Below, one piece after another: positions 26,458 through 36,093 of a DNA stretch of 64,000 nt. The notes below the pieces were generated by a model. It saw only the letters and a list, made by a program, of their open reading frames with translations, was not told the DNA's origin and did not search any database. Position 1 is the first letter of the stretch. Each line of letters begins with the position of its first letter. The stretch comes from JADJWR01 sp964509545 (lineage in GTDB: Bacteria > Pseudomonadota > Gammaproteobacteria > Burkholderiales > Burkholderiaceae_F), in assembly GCA_964509545.1 (NCBI GenBank), contig CAZDXQ010000001.1, forward strand, positions 1 to 64,000, read 5' to 3'. The translations under genes and the position numbers were made by a program.

Positions 26458-27381
26458 ATGAGTCAGGACAAAGGCGGCTGGCTGTCGCGCCTGAAAAAGG
26501 GGCTCGAGCGCACGCGCGTGAACATCGTCGGCGTGTTCTCCGGCGGCGTGATCGACGACGCGCTGTTCGACGATCTCGAAGTCGCGCTGCTTGGCGCCGA
26601 CTGCGGCGTGACCACCACGACGGAGCTGCTGGCCGCGCTGCGCGACCGGGTCAAGCTCAAGGGGCTGAAGACGCCGGCCGAGGTCCGCGACGCACTGCGC
26701 GACGAACTGGCGCGGCTGCTGGCGCCGTGCGAGGCGTCGATCGACCTGGCGCGCGCCCGGCCGCTGGTGATGATGGTGGCCGGCGTCAACGGCGCCGGCA
26801 AGACCACCTCGATCGGAAAGCTGGCGCACTGGCTCGCCGATCAGCACAGGACGGTGCTGCTCGCCGCCGGCGACACGTTCCGCGCGGCGGCGCGCGAGCA
26901 GCTCGCGGTCTGGGGCAGACGCAACGGCGTCGAGGTGATCGCGCAGTCGAGCGGCGATCCGGCGGCGGTCGTGTTCGACGCGGTCAGCGCCGCGCGCGCG
27001 CGCGGCATCGACGTGCTGATCGCCGACACGGCCGGGCGGCTGCCGACGCAGCTGCACCTGATGGACGAACTGAAGCGCGTCAAGCGCTCGATCGGCAAGC
27101 GCCAGGACGGCGCGCCGCACGAGGTGATCCTCGTGCTCGACGGCACCAACGGCCAGAACGCGCTGGCGCAGGTGAAGGCCTTCGACGAGGCGGTCGGGCT
27201 GACGGGACTGATCATCACCAAGCTCGACGGCACCGCCAAGGGCGGCGTGCTGGCCGCGATCGCGCGCGAGCGGCGCGGCCGGCCGCTGCCGATCTACTTC
27301 ATCGGCGTCGGCGAAAAACTCGAGGATCTGCAGCCGTTCGTCGCCGAGCGCTTCGCGGCGGCACTGGTCGGCGCCGACTGA
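26458..27381 (+). CDS. ftsY: Signal recognition particle receptor
   Basis: A 307-residue SRP GTPase that docks ribosome-SRP complexes at the inner membrane. It has the N domain (about 1-95) and the G domain with P-loop GVNGAGKTT (109-117), DTAGRLPTQ, TKLDGTAKGG and the closing IGVGEKLEDLQPF. The long acidic A domain found in E. coli FtsY is missing; the protein begins almost directly with the amphipathic GGWLSRLKKGLERTR, which is the membrane-targeting helix. ftsY is here separated from ftsE-ftsX-rpoH by about 9 kb. Confidence 0.96.
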   Translation: MSQDKGGWLSRLKKGLERTRVNIVGVFSGGVIDDALFDDLEVALLGADCGVTTTTELLAALRDRVKLKGLKTPAEVRDALRDELARLLAPCEASIDLARARPLVMMVAGVNGAGKTTSIGKLAHWLADQHRTVLLAAGDTFRAAAREQLAVWGRRNGVEVIAQSSGDPAAVVFDAVSAARARGIDVLIADTAGRLPTQLHLMDELKRVKRSIGKRQDGAPHEVILVLDGTNGQNALAQVKAFDEAVGLTGLIITKLDGTAKGGVLAAIARERRGRPLPIYFIGVGEKLEDLQPFVAERFAAALVGAD

Positions 27382-27391
27382 TCGTCCGCAG

Positions 27392-27407
27392 CCGGCGCAA
27401 TCGCCGG
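27392..27407. terminator. Bidirectional hairpin between ftsY and ygbA-like gene
   Basis: CCGGCG-CAAT-CGCCGG forms a 6-bp GC stem in the 27-bp gap between two convergent genes. Only TT follows on the plus side, so it is a modest terminator at best. Confidence 0.4.
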
Positions 27408-27408
27408 T

Positions 27409-27855
27409 TCAGGACTCGGACCGGGCGGCCACCATCGCGCCGGGCTTCGCCGTCTCGCCCTGCGCTGCCGCCGCCGTGAGCGCCTCGTTCGGCTTCGGCG
27501 GCGCCGGCCGACGGCCGTCGACCACGTGCATGATCGCCAGCAGCGGGTGGCGCAGCATCATGCGCGGCCCGGCGTAGCGCATCGTGTCGCGCACCTGCTC
27601 GCGCTGGCGCGGCCCGTAGCAGTGGATCCTGCAGTTGACGCAGGTCGGCTTGTCCGCACCGTACGGACACAGCGCCAGCCGCTTGGCCGCGTAATCGGCG
27701 AGCGCCTGGCATTCGGCGCACAATCCCTCCGCGGTGCCGTGCTGATCGTGGCAGGCGATGCGCAGCATCGCCCGGATCGTCTTCAGTTCGCGCGCCAGCC
27801 GCGGCGTCGCGAGCCGCGCCTGGCGTTCGTCAGTGCCTTTTCCCATGGACGGCAT
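27409..27855 (-). CDS. YgbA-family (nitrous oxide-stimulated promoter) protein
   Basis: A 148-residue cysteine-rich protein matching the YgbA_NO family. The core is RELKTIRAMLRIACHDQHG (about 22-40), LCAECQALADYA, then LCPYGADKPTCVNCRIHCYG and RDTMRYAGPRMM. The four to five conserved cysteines (CAEC, CPYG, CVNC, HCYG) suggest metal or Fe-S binding. E. coli ygbA belongs to the NsrR nitric-oxide regulon; an NO link here is by analogy. ATGs at 27855 and 27846 are both possible starts. It converges on ftsY and diverges from nothing obvious upstream. Confidence 0.85.
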   Translation of the reverse strand: MPSMGKGTDERQARLATPRLARELKTIRAMLRIACHDQHGTAEGLCAECQALADYAAKRLALCPYGADKPTCVNCRIHCYGPRQREQVRDTMRYAGPRMMLRHPLLAIMHVVDGRRPAPPKPNEALTAAAAQGETAKPGAMVAARSES

Positions 27856-27974
27856 GGTGCCGGACGGGAGGCGCGCAGAACATGCGTTGCATCAATTTCG
27901 TCGGCGTCCGACCGGGGGCGCGGCGGCCGGCGCTGCGGAACTTGCGGGGATCAGCCAACGAAGGACCAGCGCGA

Positions 27975-28004
27975 AAAGCGTCGGGGAGACCTTCCGGTCT
28001 CCCC
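27975..28004 (-). terminator. Rho-independent terminator of the cytochrome gene
   Basis: Read leftward, GGGGAGACC-GGAA-GGTCTCCCC forms a perfect 9-bp stem followed after GACGC by TTTT. It begins 40 bases after the stop of the leftward cytochrome gene. The stem can also form on the plus strand but lacks a U-tract there. Confidence 0.65.
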
Positions 28005-28043
28005 GCGCCTTGCCAGCAAGAAGGCCGGCCACTCACGAGCGCG

Positions 28044-30336
28044 CTACTGCGCCGTCGCGCTGGCCGTGTTGCTGGCGGCGCTCTCGGAGTCCACGCCGCT
28101 GTCGAACACGCCGTTGCCGTTGCAGTCGTTCCAGGCGGTCACGGCATACGCGTACAGGATCCGGCTGGTCAGGCCGCTGTCCTTGTACGTCAGCACGGTC
28201 GGCCCGACGCCGGCGCGCAATTGCAGCTTGCCTGACTGGTCGTAATGGACGCGGTAGCCGCCGGTCGGCACCGGCGAACCGGCCTTCCAGTTCAGCGTGA
28301 TCGACCTCTTGCCCGCGGCCGCGGTCAGCGTCTGCGGTACGCCGGCCGTGCTGCAAGCCGGAGGCGGCGGTTCCGTGTTCGGATTCTTGCCCCAGGTCGC
28401 GGAGGCCATCACGACCGGTTCGGCCATGCCGGTGTTCAGCCAGGCATTGAGCAGGTTGACGCCTTCGTTGCCGAGGAACGCGTTTTGCCGGTTGTTGGCC
28501 AGGTACAGGAACTGGATGTACTCCCACGACGTCGACTGGTACAGCAGCCTGATGTCGGCGTAGGCCGCGCCGGAAGGCGCCTTGAGCACGATCTCGTCCC
28601 AGTAGTTGTAGGTGCCGCCCGCCGCTGGGCTTCCGTACTGGCCCGCAGGCACCGGCAGCGCGTTGCGCCTGCTCGCCTCGTCATACGTCATGCCATAAGT
28701 CGGGATGCGGTTGTCTTTCGCCACCTTGTTGTTGAGCACGAAGTGGAAGGTCTCGTGGTAAGTGCCGGGCGCCTGCGCGGCAAGCTGCCCGAGCGTGTAG
28801 CTCACGGCGCCGGTCACCCGGTCGAACGACAGCGGCAGGCTGGCGGAGTAACCGAGTCCCAGCAACTGGTTGGCCCATTCCTGCGTCATCGCGTAGTGCG
28901 CCTCGTAGATCTTGGTGTTGGCGCCCGAAAGGTCGACGATCGACTTGACCGCCGCGCCGTTGACCGAGGCGACGACGTCGTACTTGCCGTCCTCGCGCAG
29001 CAGGTTGCTCGCCGAGTCATACCACCTGATGTTCAGCCACATCCGGCGCCCTTCCGGATAGCCGGAAATCAGCTTGTGGCCGGTCAGGTTGGTCACCTTC
29101 AGCGTGTCGCCCGTGACGGTCAGCGTAGCCGCGAGCTGCAGCTGCTGCAGCGCCCTCGCCTTGCCGGCGTCGAGCGCCTCCAGTTGTGTCGCCGTCATCG
29201 CGCCACCCAGCCGCAGCGTTGCGTTGGCGTTCTGGTACTTGATCGCATCGGGTATCCAGACGTTGCCGCCGGTCATGTCGTGCAGCGGCAGGTCGGTGCG
29301 CAGCGGGATGCCGGCCTTGTTGGCGCCATAGCCGGTGACAGCGCGCATGTGGCAGGTCTGGCAACTGAAGTAGCGGGTGGCCCCGTCCTTGTAGTTGCCC
29401 CCCCGAGCTGTCGAACGCCGCCTTGATCGCACCGGCTTTCAGGTCGGCCGGCAGATTCGCATAGTTCGAGACCGCGGTCTTCGACAGCGTGCCCGACATG
29501 TGCTCGCTGAACGTGCGCTCGACGATGCCGTACTGGAATGGGAAGTTGTTGAACGCCGCCTTGCCGTTCACCGGCGAACCGGGTACGCCACTGAACGTTC
29601 CCGGCGCCAGCGGTACCTGCGCCCCGTTGTTGTGCGCAAGATCGCCCGTCACCGGGTTCGATACGTCGTGGCACGAACCGCAGAAGTTCGCGTCGCGGTG
29701 GAACTTCGACTGCATGAACTGGTGCTTGGCCGCGGCGTCGGAATACGGGCCGAGCTTCGCGTTGCCGCCCGACATCGACAGCATGCCGGTGCCGTAGTAG
29801 CCGGTGGCCGGCAACTTCTCATCGTTGGCGATGAAAGGCGAGGTCATCACGCCCAGGTGCTCGCCATTGTTCGTATTCGTCATCTTGTGGCACGCATCGC
29901 ACTCGACGCCGTCAGCATCGCCCGTGGCAAGGCCGGAGCCATCGGTGGGCGTGGAGCGGCCGCCCAGCCAGCCGGCGGTGCTGTGGCAGCGGATGCACAG
30001 GTCGCCCGCGCCGTCGAAGTCCTGCTCGGCGATCGCCACCGTGGCCCAGAAGATCGGGTCCCGCGTCGCGTTCGCCATCATGCTGCCGCGCCAGTTGAAT
30101 GCCGGCTCGACGGCTTTGCTGTAGCCGCCGTGGCAGTTGTCGCACTTGTCCGGCGTCTCCAGGCTGCTGACCTGGTTCGGCTGGGTGCCGGGCCGCTGGA
30201 CATCCGACGGAACAACGCTGGCCGCACTTGCCAGTCCCGCGACAAGAAGCGCAGCGGCAGCCGCGCCAGCGAGCCAGAGCGTGAATCGCTGCAGTCGCGA
30301 CCGATCGGGAGGTGCCAGGATCATTGTCTTGTTCAT
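28044..30336 (-). pseudogene. Pentaheme cytochrome c, split by a frameshift
   Basis: Two overlapping frames together encode one exported multiheme cytochrome. Frame one starts at ATG 30336 (GGAGAG upstream) with a signal peptide (about 18-40) and CxxCH motifs at about C65, C114, C146 and C219. Near 29398-29404 a run of seven G on the coding strand shifts the frame. Removing one G gives an uninterrupted 763-residue protein with a fifth CxxCH at about C325 (SCQTCHM). The C-terminal half has a beta-rich region and a fibronectin-III-like domain (about 665-760, RSITLNWKAGS to YAYAVTAWND). As read, the product is truncated after about 313 native residues. A sequencing error, a mutation or slippage are all possible. 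Confidence 0.75.
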
Positions 30337-30816
30337 TGTTGTCTCTCCACTCAAGCGATCTGCACTTGATCGCCTGTTTACGCTCGTCCCGACGGCTCGA
30401 CGTGACCATCGTCAATGTGCCCGGACGCCTCGCTGATGACCCGAGCGTCGCCCTCTTCTATTGACGATGTCTCGCCGCAAGGACGCGAAGACCCGGATTC
30501 GGTGGCGACCGCAGCCGGCAGGACGAGCTCCAAGCCGACTCCGCGCTCGTCGAGGCCCTTGCCGAAGCGCACCGCGCCACCGTGCATCTCGGCCACGGGC
30601 CTACCGAGCAGTCATCGCGACAGCGCGCAGATGCCTGTTGCAGTCCTCCCGTAAATGACCGTCAGCCATTGACGATCCGGCCGCAACCGTAGCGGCCGAA
30701 ATCCAAGCGGGCATGAAGATCCCGCGGCGGTTCGCCGGGAGTCCGCCGTGCCGGCGCAGGCGCGGCCAGGCAGCGCAGCGGCCGCATAATCGCGCCGGGA
30801 CCGATGGAGGATCACG
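30337..30816. other. Divergent intergenic region with kinase remnant
   Basis: This is 480 bp between the leftward cytochrome gene and the rightward Bug gene. Apart from the histidine-kinase remnant at 30378-30640, I see no intact gene. Its patchy similarity to coding sequence suggests gene loss here. Confidence 0.5.
30378..30640 (-). pseudogene. Decayed C-terminal fragment of a histidine kinase
   Basis: The minus strand encodes VAEMHGGAVRFGKGLDERGV followed by GLELVLPA, which matches the last part of a HATPase_c domain (normally VE-HGG ... G-F-LP). Just upstream in the same frame, TGICALSR resembles the G2 box GIGLALSR, but a stop codon (TGA) follows it. No dimerisation domain, N box or start is present. 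It is therefore the remnant of a sensor kinase, lying between the cytochrome gene and the Bug gene. Confidence 0.5.
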
Positions 30817-31776
30817 ATGCGTTGCCTTGCCGCCGCCGCAGTGTTCGCCCTGTTTGCCGGTACCGCGCCGGCACAGGATTACCCGTCGCGGCAGATCACG
30901 ATGATCGTGCCCTTCCCTCCGGGCGGCGTGGCCGACACGGTGGCCAGGCCGGTGGCCGAGGCGATGTCGCGTCACCTCAGGCAACCGGTGGTGGTGGAGA
31001 ACCGCGCTGGCGCGGGCGGCGGCGTCGGCATGGCCGCCGCGGCGAAGGCCGCCCCCGACGGCTACACGGTGCTGCTGGCGCTGTCTTCGATCTCGATCAT
31101 TCCCGAGGCCGACCGCCTGCTGAAACGCGCGCCGATGTACGAACTGAAGCAGTTCGTGCCGATCGCCCGCTTCACGGCCGACCCGACCGTGCTCACAGTG
31201 CGCGCCGACAGCCCGTGGAAGACGGCGGCGGAGTTCATCGCCGCGATGAAGGCGAAGCCGACGACGTTTTCGTACGGCTCCTCGGGCAACTACGGCACGA
31301 TGCATGTGCCGATGGAGATGCTGAAGAACGCCGCCGGTTTCCGCCTGCTGCACATTCCCTACACCGGCGCCGGGCCGGCGATCGTGGCGCTGCTCGGCGG
31401 CCAGGTCGACGCGGTCGCGGCCGGGCCGGCGGCGATCGTGCAACACGTGCGCGCCGGCAAGTTGCGTGCGCTGGCACACTGGGGCGAAGGGCGCCTGGCA
31501 TCGCTGCCCGACGTACCCAGCCTCGGCGAACTCGGCTACCCCGTGACCTTTTCGCAGTGGTCGGCGCTGTTCGCGCCGGCCGGCACGCCCGAGCCTGTCG
31601 TGGCGAAGCTGCGCGAGGCGGCGCGCGGCGCGGCCCACGACGCCAAGGTGCAGCAGGTCATCAGCGGCGCCGGCAGCCCCATCCTTTACCAGGACGCGCC
31701 GCAGTTGCAGCAGTTCTGGCAGCAGGACGCGAGGAAGATGATCGAGGCGGTGCGCGCCATCGGCCGCATCGACTAG
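30817..31776 (+). CDS. Bug-family (TctC-like) periplasmic solute-binding protein
   Basis: This 319-residue protein has a signal peptide (1-19, ending APAQ) followed by DYPSRQITMIVPFPPGGVAD, the hallmark start of Bug receptors. A typical PVVVENRAGAGGGVGMAAAA (about 57-76) follows, and the protein ends with KMIEAVRAIG. Bug proteins bind carboxylates or similar small anions for tripartite tricarboxylate transporters or signalling; the family is greatly expanded in Burkholderiales and most members lack adjacent tctA/tctB, as here. GGAGG precedes the ATG. It is followed by ppx after 51 bp. Confidence 0.93.
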   Translation: MRCLAAAAVFALFAGTAPAQDYPSRQITMIVPFPPGGVADTVARPVAEAMSRHLRQPVVVENRAGAGGGVGMAAAAKAAPDGYTVLLALSSISIIPEADRLLKRAPMYELKQFVPIARFTADPTVLTVRADSPWKTAAEFIAAMKAKPTTFSYGSSGNYGTMHVPMEMLKNAAGFRLLHIPYTGAGPAIVALLGGQVDAVAAGPAAIVQHVRAGKLRALAHWGEGRLASLPDVPSLGELGYPVTFSQWSALFAPAGTPEPVVAKLREAARGAAHDAKVQQVISGAGSPILYQDAPQLQQFWQQDARKMIEAVRAIGRID

Positions 31777-31827
31777 TCACGCCGGCAGCCGGCGCCATAG
31801 GCGCGACTTCAGCATAGGTGGCGCATC

Positions 31828-33294
31828 ATGCAGCTGGCGGCAGTCGATCTCGGCTCGAACAGCTTTCGCCTGCAGATGGGCCGGGCACAAGGCCGGCACA
31901 TCGAGCTGCAGGGTTACTGGAAGGAGACCGTGCGGCTGGCCGCCGGCGTCGACGCCGAGACCCGGATCTCGCGCAAGGCGATCGAGGCGGCCTGCGAATG
32001 TCTGGCGCGGATGAACGAGCGGTTGCGTGGTCTCGGGCCGCAACAGGTGCGCGCCGTGGGCACGCAGACCCTGCGCGACGCGCGCAACAGCGACGAGTTC
32101 CTGCTCGAAGCGCAGCATGCGCTCGGCTACCCGATCGAGATCATTTCCGGGCGCGAGGAAGCGCGGCTGACCTTCGAAGGCTGCATGCATTCGGCGCCGC
32201 CGTCGAGGCAACCGCGGCTCGTCGTCGACATCGGCGGCGCCTCGACCGAACTGATCGTCGGCACGGGCTTCGAGGCCAGCGCCGCCGAATCGTTCAAGGT
32301 CGGCTGCGTCAACACGACGCTGCGCTTCTTCCGCGATGGCGTGCTCGACCGCGCCGCGTTCCGCAAGGCGCAGGTCGCCGCCGCCGCCGAGATCGAGGAG
32401 GCGGTCAGCCGCTTCGGTCGAGCGAACTGGCACGAGGCCTTCGGCTGCAGCGGCACGGTCGGCGCCGCGGCCGAACTGATCCGTCAGGTCGACTGGGGCG
32501 ACGGATCCGTGATCACTGCCGAGGCGCTCGCGAACCTGCGCCAGTTCCTGATCGAGTATGGCGAGATCCGCAAGCTGAAGCTGCCCGGCATCAAGCCGGA
32601 GCGCTCGCAGGTGCTGGCAGGCGGCATCGCGGTGCTCGGCGCGGTGTTCGAAACGCTCGGCATCAAGGAACTGAAACCGGCGCGCGGCGGCCTGCGGCTG
32701 GGTCTGCTCTACGACCTGCTCGGCCGGCGCGAGCGGCGCGACCTGCGCGACGCGACCGTGGCGCGGCTGCAGAAGCGCTTCGACGTCGACCGCGCGCAGG
32801 CGCAGCAGGTCGCGCGCATCGCCCGCGAACTGCACGACGCCCTCGATCCGCAGGCCGGCGAGGAAGAGGTCAAGCGCTTGGCCTGGGCGGCTGCGCTGCA
32901 CGAAGTGGGCTTTGCCATTTCGCACAACGACCACCACAAGCACGGCGCCTATCTGGTGGGCAATGCCGACCTTGCCGGCTTCTCCACGTCCGACCAGCGG
33001 CGCATCGCCACGCTGATCCTTGCCCAGCGCGGCAACCTGCGCAAGGTCGACGAAGCGCTGGCCGACCCGGCGCGCGTGGCCAAGATCGTGGCGCTGCGAC
33101 TGGCGGTGATCTTCTGCCATGCGCGGCGGCCGATCGAATTGCCGAAGTGGACGCTGCGCGCCTCGCGCGGCGGCTTCGAGCTGCGCCTCGACGGCGACTG
33201 GCTGGGCCGCCACCCGCTGACGCAGTTCCTGCTCGAAGAGGAAGCGGCGCAGTGGGACAAGGTCGGCCTGAGGCTCAGCGTCAGGCCGCTCTGA
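31828..33294 (+). CDS. ppx: Exopolyphosphatase, Ppx/GppA family
   Basis: A 488-residue ASKHA phosphatase that hydrolyses polyphosphate (and possibly pppGpp). The first phosphate loop DLGSNSFRL (7-15) and the second DIGGAST (134-140) are present, with the catalytic glutamates in SGREEA (about 108-112). An HD-like C-terminal domain includes HEVGFAISHNDHHKHGAY. It converges with sixA, leaving 22 bp between stops, and lies opposite ppk1, so synthesis and degradation of polyphosphate are encoded at one locus. Confidence 0.94.
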   Translation: MQLAAVDLGSNSFRLQMGRAQGRHIELQGYWKETVRLAAGVDAETRISRKAIEAACECLARMNERLRGLGPQQVRAVGTQTLRDARNSDEFLLEAQHALGYPIEIISGREEARLTFEGCMHSAPPSRQPRLVVDIGGASTELIVGTGFEASAAESFKVGCVNTTLRFFRDGVLDRAAFRKAQVAAAAEIEEAVSRFGRANWHEAFGCSGTVGAAAELIRQVDWGDGSVITAEALANLRQFLIEYGEIRKLKLPGIKPERSQVLAGGIAVLGAVFETLGIKELKPARGGLRLGLLYDLLGRRERRDLRDATVARLQKRFDVDRAQAQQVARIARELHDALDPQAGEEEVKRLAWAAALHEVGFAISHNDHHKHGAYLVGNADLAGFSTSDQRRIATLILAQRGNLRKVDEALADPARVAKIVALRLAVIFCHARRPIELPKWTLRASRGGFELRLDGDWLGRHPLTQFLLEEEAAQWDKVGLRLSVRPL

Positions 33295-33316
33295 CCCGGC
33301 CGCGCCGGCGCTTAAT

Positions 33317-33781
33317 TCAGAGCAGATCCGGGCCGACGACCGCGCGCAGCACCGCCTGCTCGACGCCGTCGCGGTTGCGCGAGGTGAACCACCACAGGGC
33401 GCCCTTCCTGATCGTCCAGTCGGCCTCTGCGCCAGTCAGCAGGCGGCTGGCGACCCAGCCGAGCGTGGGCTGATGGCCGACCACGACTATGGTCGACTTG
33501 CCGTCGGGCCAACGCGCCGCACGCAGCACGTCTCCGGCACCGGCGCCGGGCGCCAGCGTGTCGACGACCTTGAGCTTGCGCGGCGCCATTTCGGCCAGCG
33601 CCTGTGCCGTCTGCTGCGCGCGCCGAGCCGGGCTGGTCAGGATGCGCGCCGAATCCGGCAGCTGCGCGTGCAGCCAGTCGGCGACGCGCCGCGCCTGCTT
33701 CTCGCCCTTGCCGGTCAGCGCGCGGCCGAGGTCCGGCTCGCCGGGTTCGGCTTCGCAATGGCGCCAGAGCAGCAGTTCCAT
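33317..33781 (-). CDS. sixA: SixA-type histidine phosphatase
   Basis: A 154-residue member of the histidine phosphatase superfamily. The phospho-accepting RH pair is R7/H8 in LLWRHCEAEPG; the usual RHG glycine is a cysteine. The second histidine is H103 in VVGHQPTLG. SixA dephosphorylates phosphohistidine proteins such as ArcB or the nitrogen PTS. It starts 10 bp after the ppk1 stop on the same strand, so it is probably co-transcribed with ppk1. Confidence 0.85.
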   Translation of the reverse strand: MELLLWRHCEAEPGEPDLGRALTGKGEKQARRVADWLHAQLPDSARILTSPARRAQQTAQALAEMAPRKLKVVDTLAPGAGAGDVLRAARWPDGKSTIVVVGHQPTLGWVASRLLTGAEADWTIRKGALWWFTSRNRDGVEQAVLRAVVGPDLL

Positions 33782-33791
33782 CGGCCGCGGA

Positions 33792-35921
33792 TCAAACCGA
33801 ATCGGCCAGTGTGTCGATCAGCCACCTCTGCGCGCTGCGGCCGCCCGACGCGGCCTTCGGCGGCTGGTAGGCGCCGTCCGACCCGAGCACCCACGCTTCT
33901 GCGGTGTCCTCGAGATACGGTTTCAGCCCTTCGTTGAGCACGCGCTGCTTGAGCTTGCCGTCGAGCACCGGCCAGGCGACCTCGATCCGACGAAACAGGT
34001 TGCGGCCCATCCAGTCGGCGCTGGAAAGGTAGACGTCGTCGGCGCCGCCGTTGCGGAAATAGTAGATGCGGTGATGCTCGAGCAGCCGGCCGACGATCGA
34101 CCGCACGGTGATGTGCTCCGACAGACCCTTGACGCCGGGGCGCAGGGCGCAGGCGCCGCGCACGATAAGATCGATGCGCACGCCGGCGGCCGACGCCGCA
34201 TACAGGGCGTTGATTGTCGCGTCGTCGATCAGCGCGTTCATCTTGGCGATGATCCGTCCCGGCTTGCCCCGCTTCACCCAGTCCACCTCGCGCGCGATGG
34301 CCGCCAGCACCTGCTTGTGCAGCGAAAATGGCGCCAGCCAAAGGTGGCTGAGCTTCTCCACCTTCGCCAGGCTGGTCAGGTGCGTGAATACACGCTCGAC
34401 GTCGCGGCAGATCGCGGGTTCGGCGGTAAGCATGCCGAAGTCGGTGTATAGCTTGGTCGTGGCCGGATGGTAATTGCCGGTACCCAGGTGCGCGTAGTGC
34501 ACCAGCCGGCGGCGTCTGCCGTCCTCCTCACGACGAATCACCAGCAGCAGCTTGGCGTGGGTCTTCAGGCCGACCACGCCGTAGACGACCTGCGCCCCTT
34601 CCTTTTCCAGCCGTTCGGCAAGGCCGATGTTGGCCTCCTCGTCAAAGCGTGCCTTCAGTTCGACCACGACGGTGACTTCCTTGCCGCGCCGCGCCGCTTC
34701 GATCAGCAGGTCGACCAGCACCGAACTGGCGCCGGTGCGATACAGCGTCATGCGCAACGCCACCACCTTCGGGTCGAGGGCCGCCTGGCGCAGGAACTCG
34801 ACCACCGGCTCGAAGCTCTCGAACGGGTGGTGCAGCAGCAGATCGCCGCCGCGCAGCCGCTCGAACATGTCGGCGCCGAGCTTGAGCTTCGCCGGCCATG
34901 CCGGCATGAACGGCGGCCAGCGCAGTTCCGGCTGCTGCAGGTGGTCGACCAGTTCGTTCAGCCGCACCAGATTGACCGGGCCGTCGACGCGGTAGACAGC
35001 TTCGCTGGGAAGCGCGAACTGCTCGCGCAGCAGCGTTTCCAGGTGCTGCGGGCAGGTGCGCAGGACCTCGAGTCGCACGGCAGCTCCATAGTGACGCTGC
35101 GTCAGCTCCATGCGCAGCGCCTGGCGCAGGTTGCTCACCTCGCGCTCGTCGACCCAGAGGTTGGAGTCGCGGGTGACACGGAACTGCGAGAAGCCGGCCA
35201 CGCTGCGCCCGGCGAAGACGTCGGCCAGATGGGCGCGGATCACCGACGACAGCATGACGAAGGCCTGCGCCCGCGGCGCAAGCGTGGCCGGCAGCGGGAT
35301 CACCCGCGGCAGCACGCGCGGCACCTTGAGGACCACGATCGACGACGGTCGGCCGAAGGCGTCCTTGCCTTCGATCTGGACGACGAAGTTCAGCGCCTTG
35401 TTCATCAGCAGCGGAAACGGATGCGAGGGGTCGAGGCCGATCGGCGACAGCAGCGGTCGCACCTCGCGCTCGAAGTACTCGCGCACCCATCTGCGCTGCC
35501 GGCTATTGCGCTGCGCATGGCTGAGGATGACGATGCGGCGCTTCTCCAGCGCCGGCATGATCACCTGATTGAAGATCTGGTACTGGTGCTCGACCAGCCC
35601 ATGCGCGCGCTCGGAGATGCGGAAGAAGGATTCCCACTGCGGCGCCTTCGGCCCCCAGCCGCCGGCCTCGATCATCTCGTCGATGAGATCCGACATGCGC
35701 ACTTCGAAGAACTCGTCGAGGATCGACGAGACGATGCACACGTAGCGCAGCCGCTCGGCCAGCGGCACGTCCTGGCGGGCAGCCTGGGCCAGCACACGGT
35801 CGGTGAAGGCGAGCTGCGACAGCTCGCGGTTGAGCAGGCGTTCGGACGCTGCCGGAACGCGGGCGCGGCTGACGATCTGGAAATCCTTGCGGCGTTGCCT
35901 GTCGTGTTTTCGCATGACCAT
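33792..35921 (-). CDS. ppk1: Polyphosphate kinase 1
   Basis: This enzyme of about 709 residues polymerises phosphate from ATP. Family blocks are clear: LLNRELSQLAF and ERLRYVCIVSSILDEFFEVR (N-terminal domain), LLSPIGLDPSHPFP, and LLHHPFESFEPVVEFLRQAA. The phosphorylated histidine lies in GVVGLKTHAKLLLV, the second catalytic one in EHHRIYYFRNGG, and LSSADWMGRNLFRRIE follows. The start is uncertain: ATG 35921 and 35915 are candidates, and an ATG at 36029 would add an unrelated leader. No good Shine-Dalgarno is visible. It diverges from ftsE across about 170 bp and is followed by sixA. Confidence 0.95.
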   Translation of the reverse strand: MVMRKHDRQRRKDFQIVSRARVPAASERLLNRELSQLAFTDRVLAQAARQDVPLAERLRYVCIVSSILDEFFEVRMSDLIDEMIEAGGWGPKAPQWESFFRISERAHGLVEHQYQIFNQVIMPALEKRRIVILSHAQRNSRQRRWVREYFEREVRPLLSPIGLDPSHPFPLLMNKALNFVVQIEGKDAFGRPSSIVVLKVPRVLPRVIPLPATLAPRAQAFVMLSSVIRAHLADVFAGRSVAGFSQFRVTRDSNLWVDEREVSNLRQALRMELTQRHYGAAVRLEVLRTCPQHLETLLREQFALPSEAVYRVDGPVNLVRLNELVDHLQQPELRWPPFMPAWPAKLKLGADMFERLRGGDLLLHHPFESFEPVVEFLRQAALDPKVVALRMTLYRTGASSVLVDLLIEAARRGKEVTVVVELKARFDEEANIGLAERLEKEGAQVVYGVVGLKTHAKLLLVIRREEDGRRRRLVHYAHLGTGNYHPATTKLYTDFGMLTAEPAICRDVERVFTHLTSLAKVEKLSHLWLAPFSLHKQVLAAIAREVDWVKRGKPGRIIAKMNALIDDATINALYAASAAGVRIDLIVRGACALRPGVKGLSEHITVRSIVGRLLEHHRIYYFRNGGADDVYLSSADWMGRNLFRRIEVAWPVLDGKLKQRVLNEGLKPYLEDTAEAWVLGSDGAYQPPKAASGGRSAQRWLIDTLADSV

Positions 35922-36093
35922 AAGGCGCGCGAATGACAGCCCGATGACCGCGCCGTCAGCCGCAAGCGGGAACTTTAGCGCGCAGCCGCATCGCGCCGTC
36001 GGCAGTGGGCAAACTCTTAGAATCCGCACGCGTCAAGCGCGGGGCATCGCGTCCTGCAGTGGCTACAGCAACAGACCTACGAGCGCCTGTCCG

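Noticed and set aside
27882..27898. FNR- or NsrR-like operator upstream of the YgbA-family gene
   Set aside because: There is an ATGC-N3-GCAT palindrome and one TTGAT half-site on the minus strand, but the second half of either consensus is missing.
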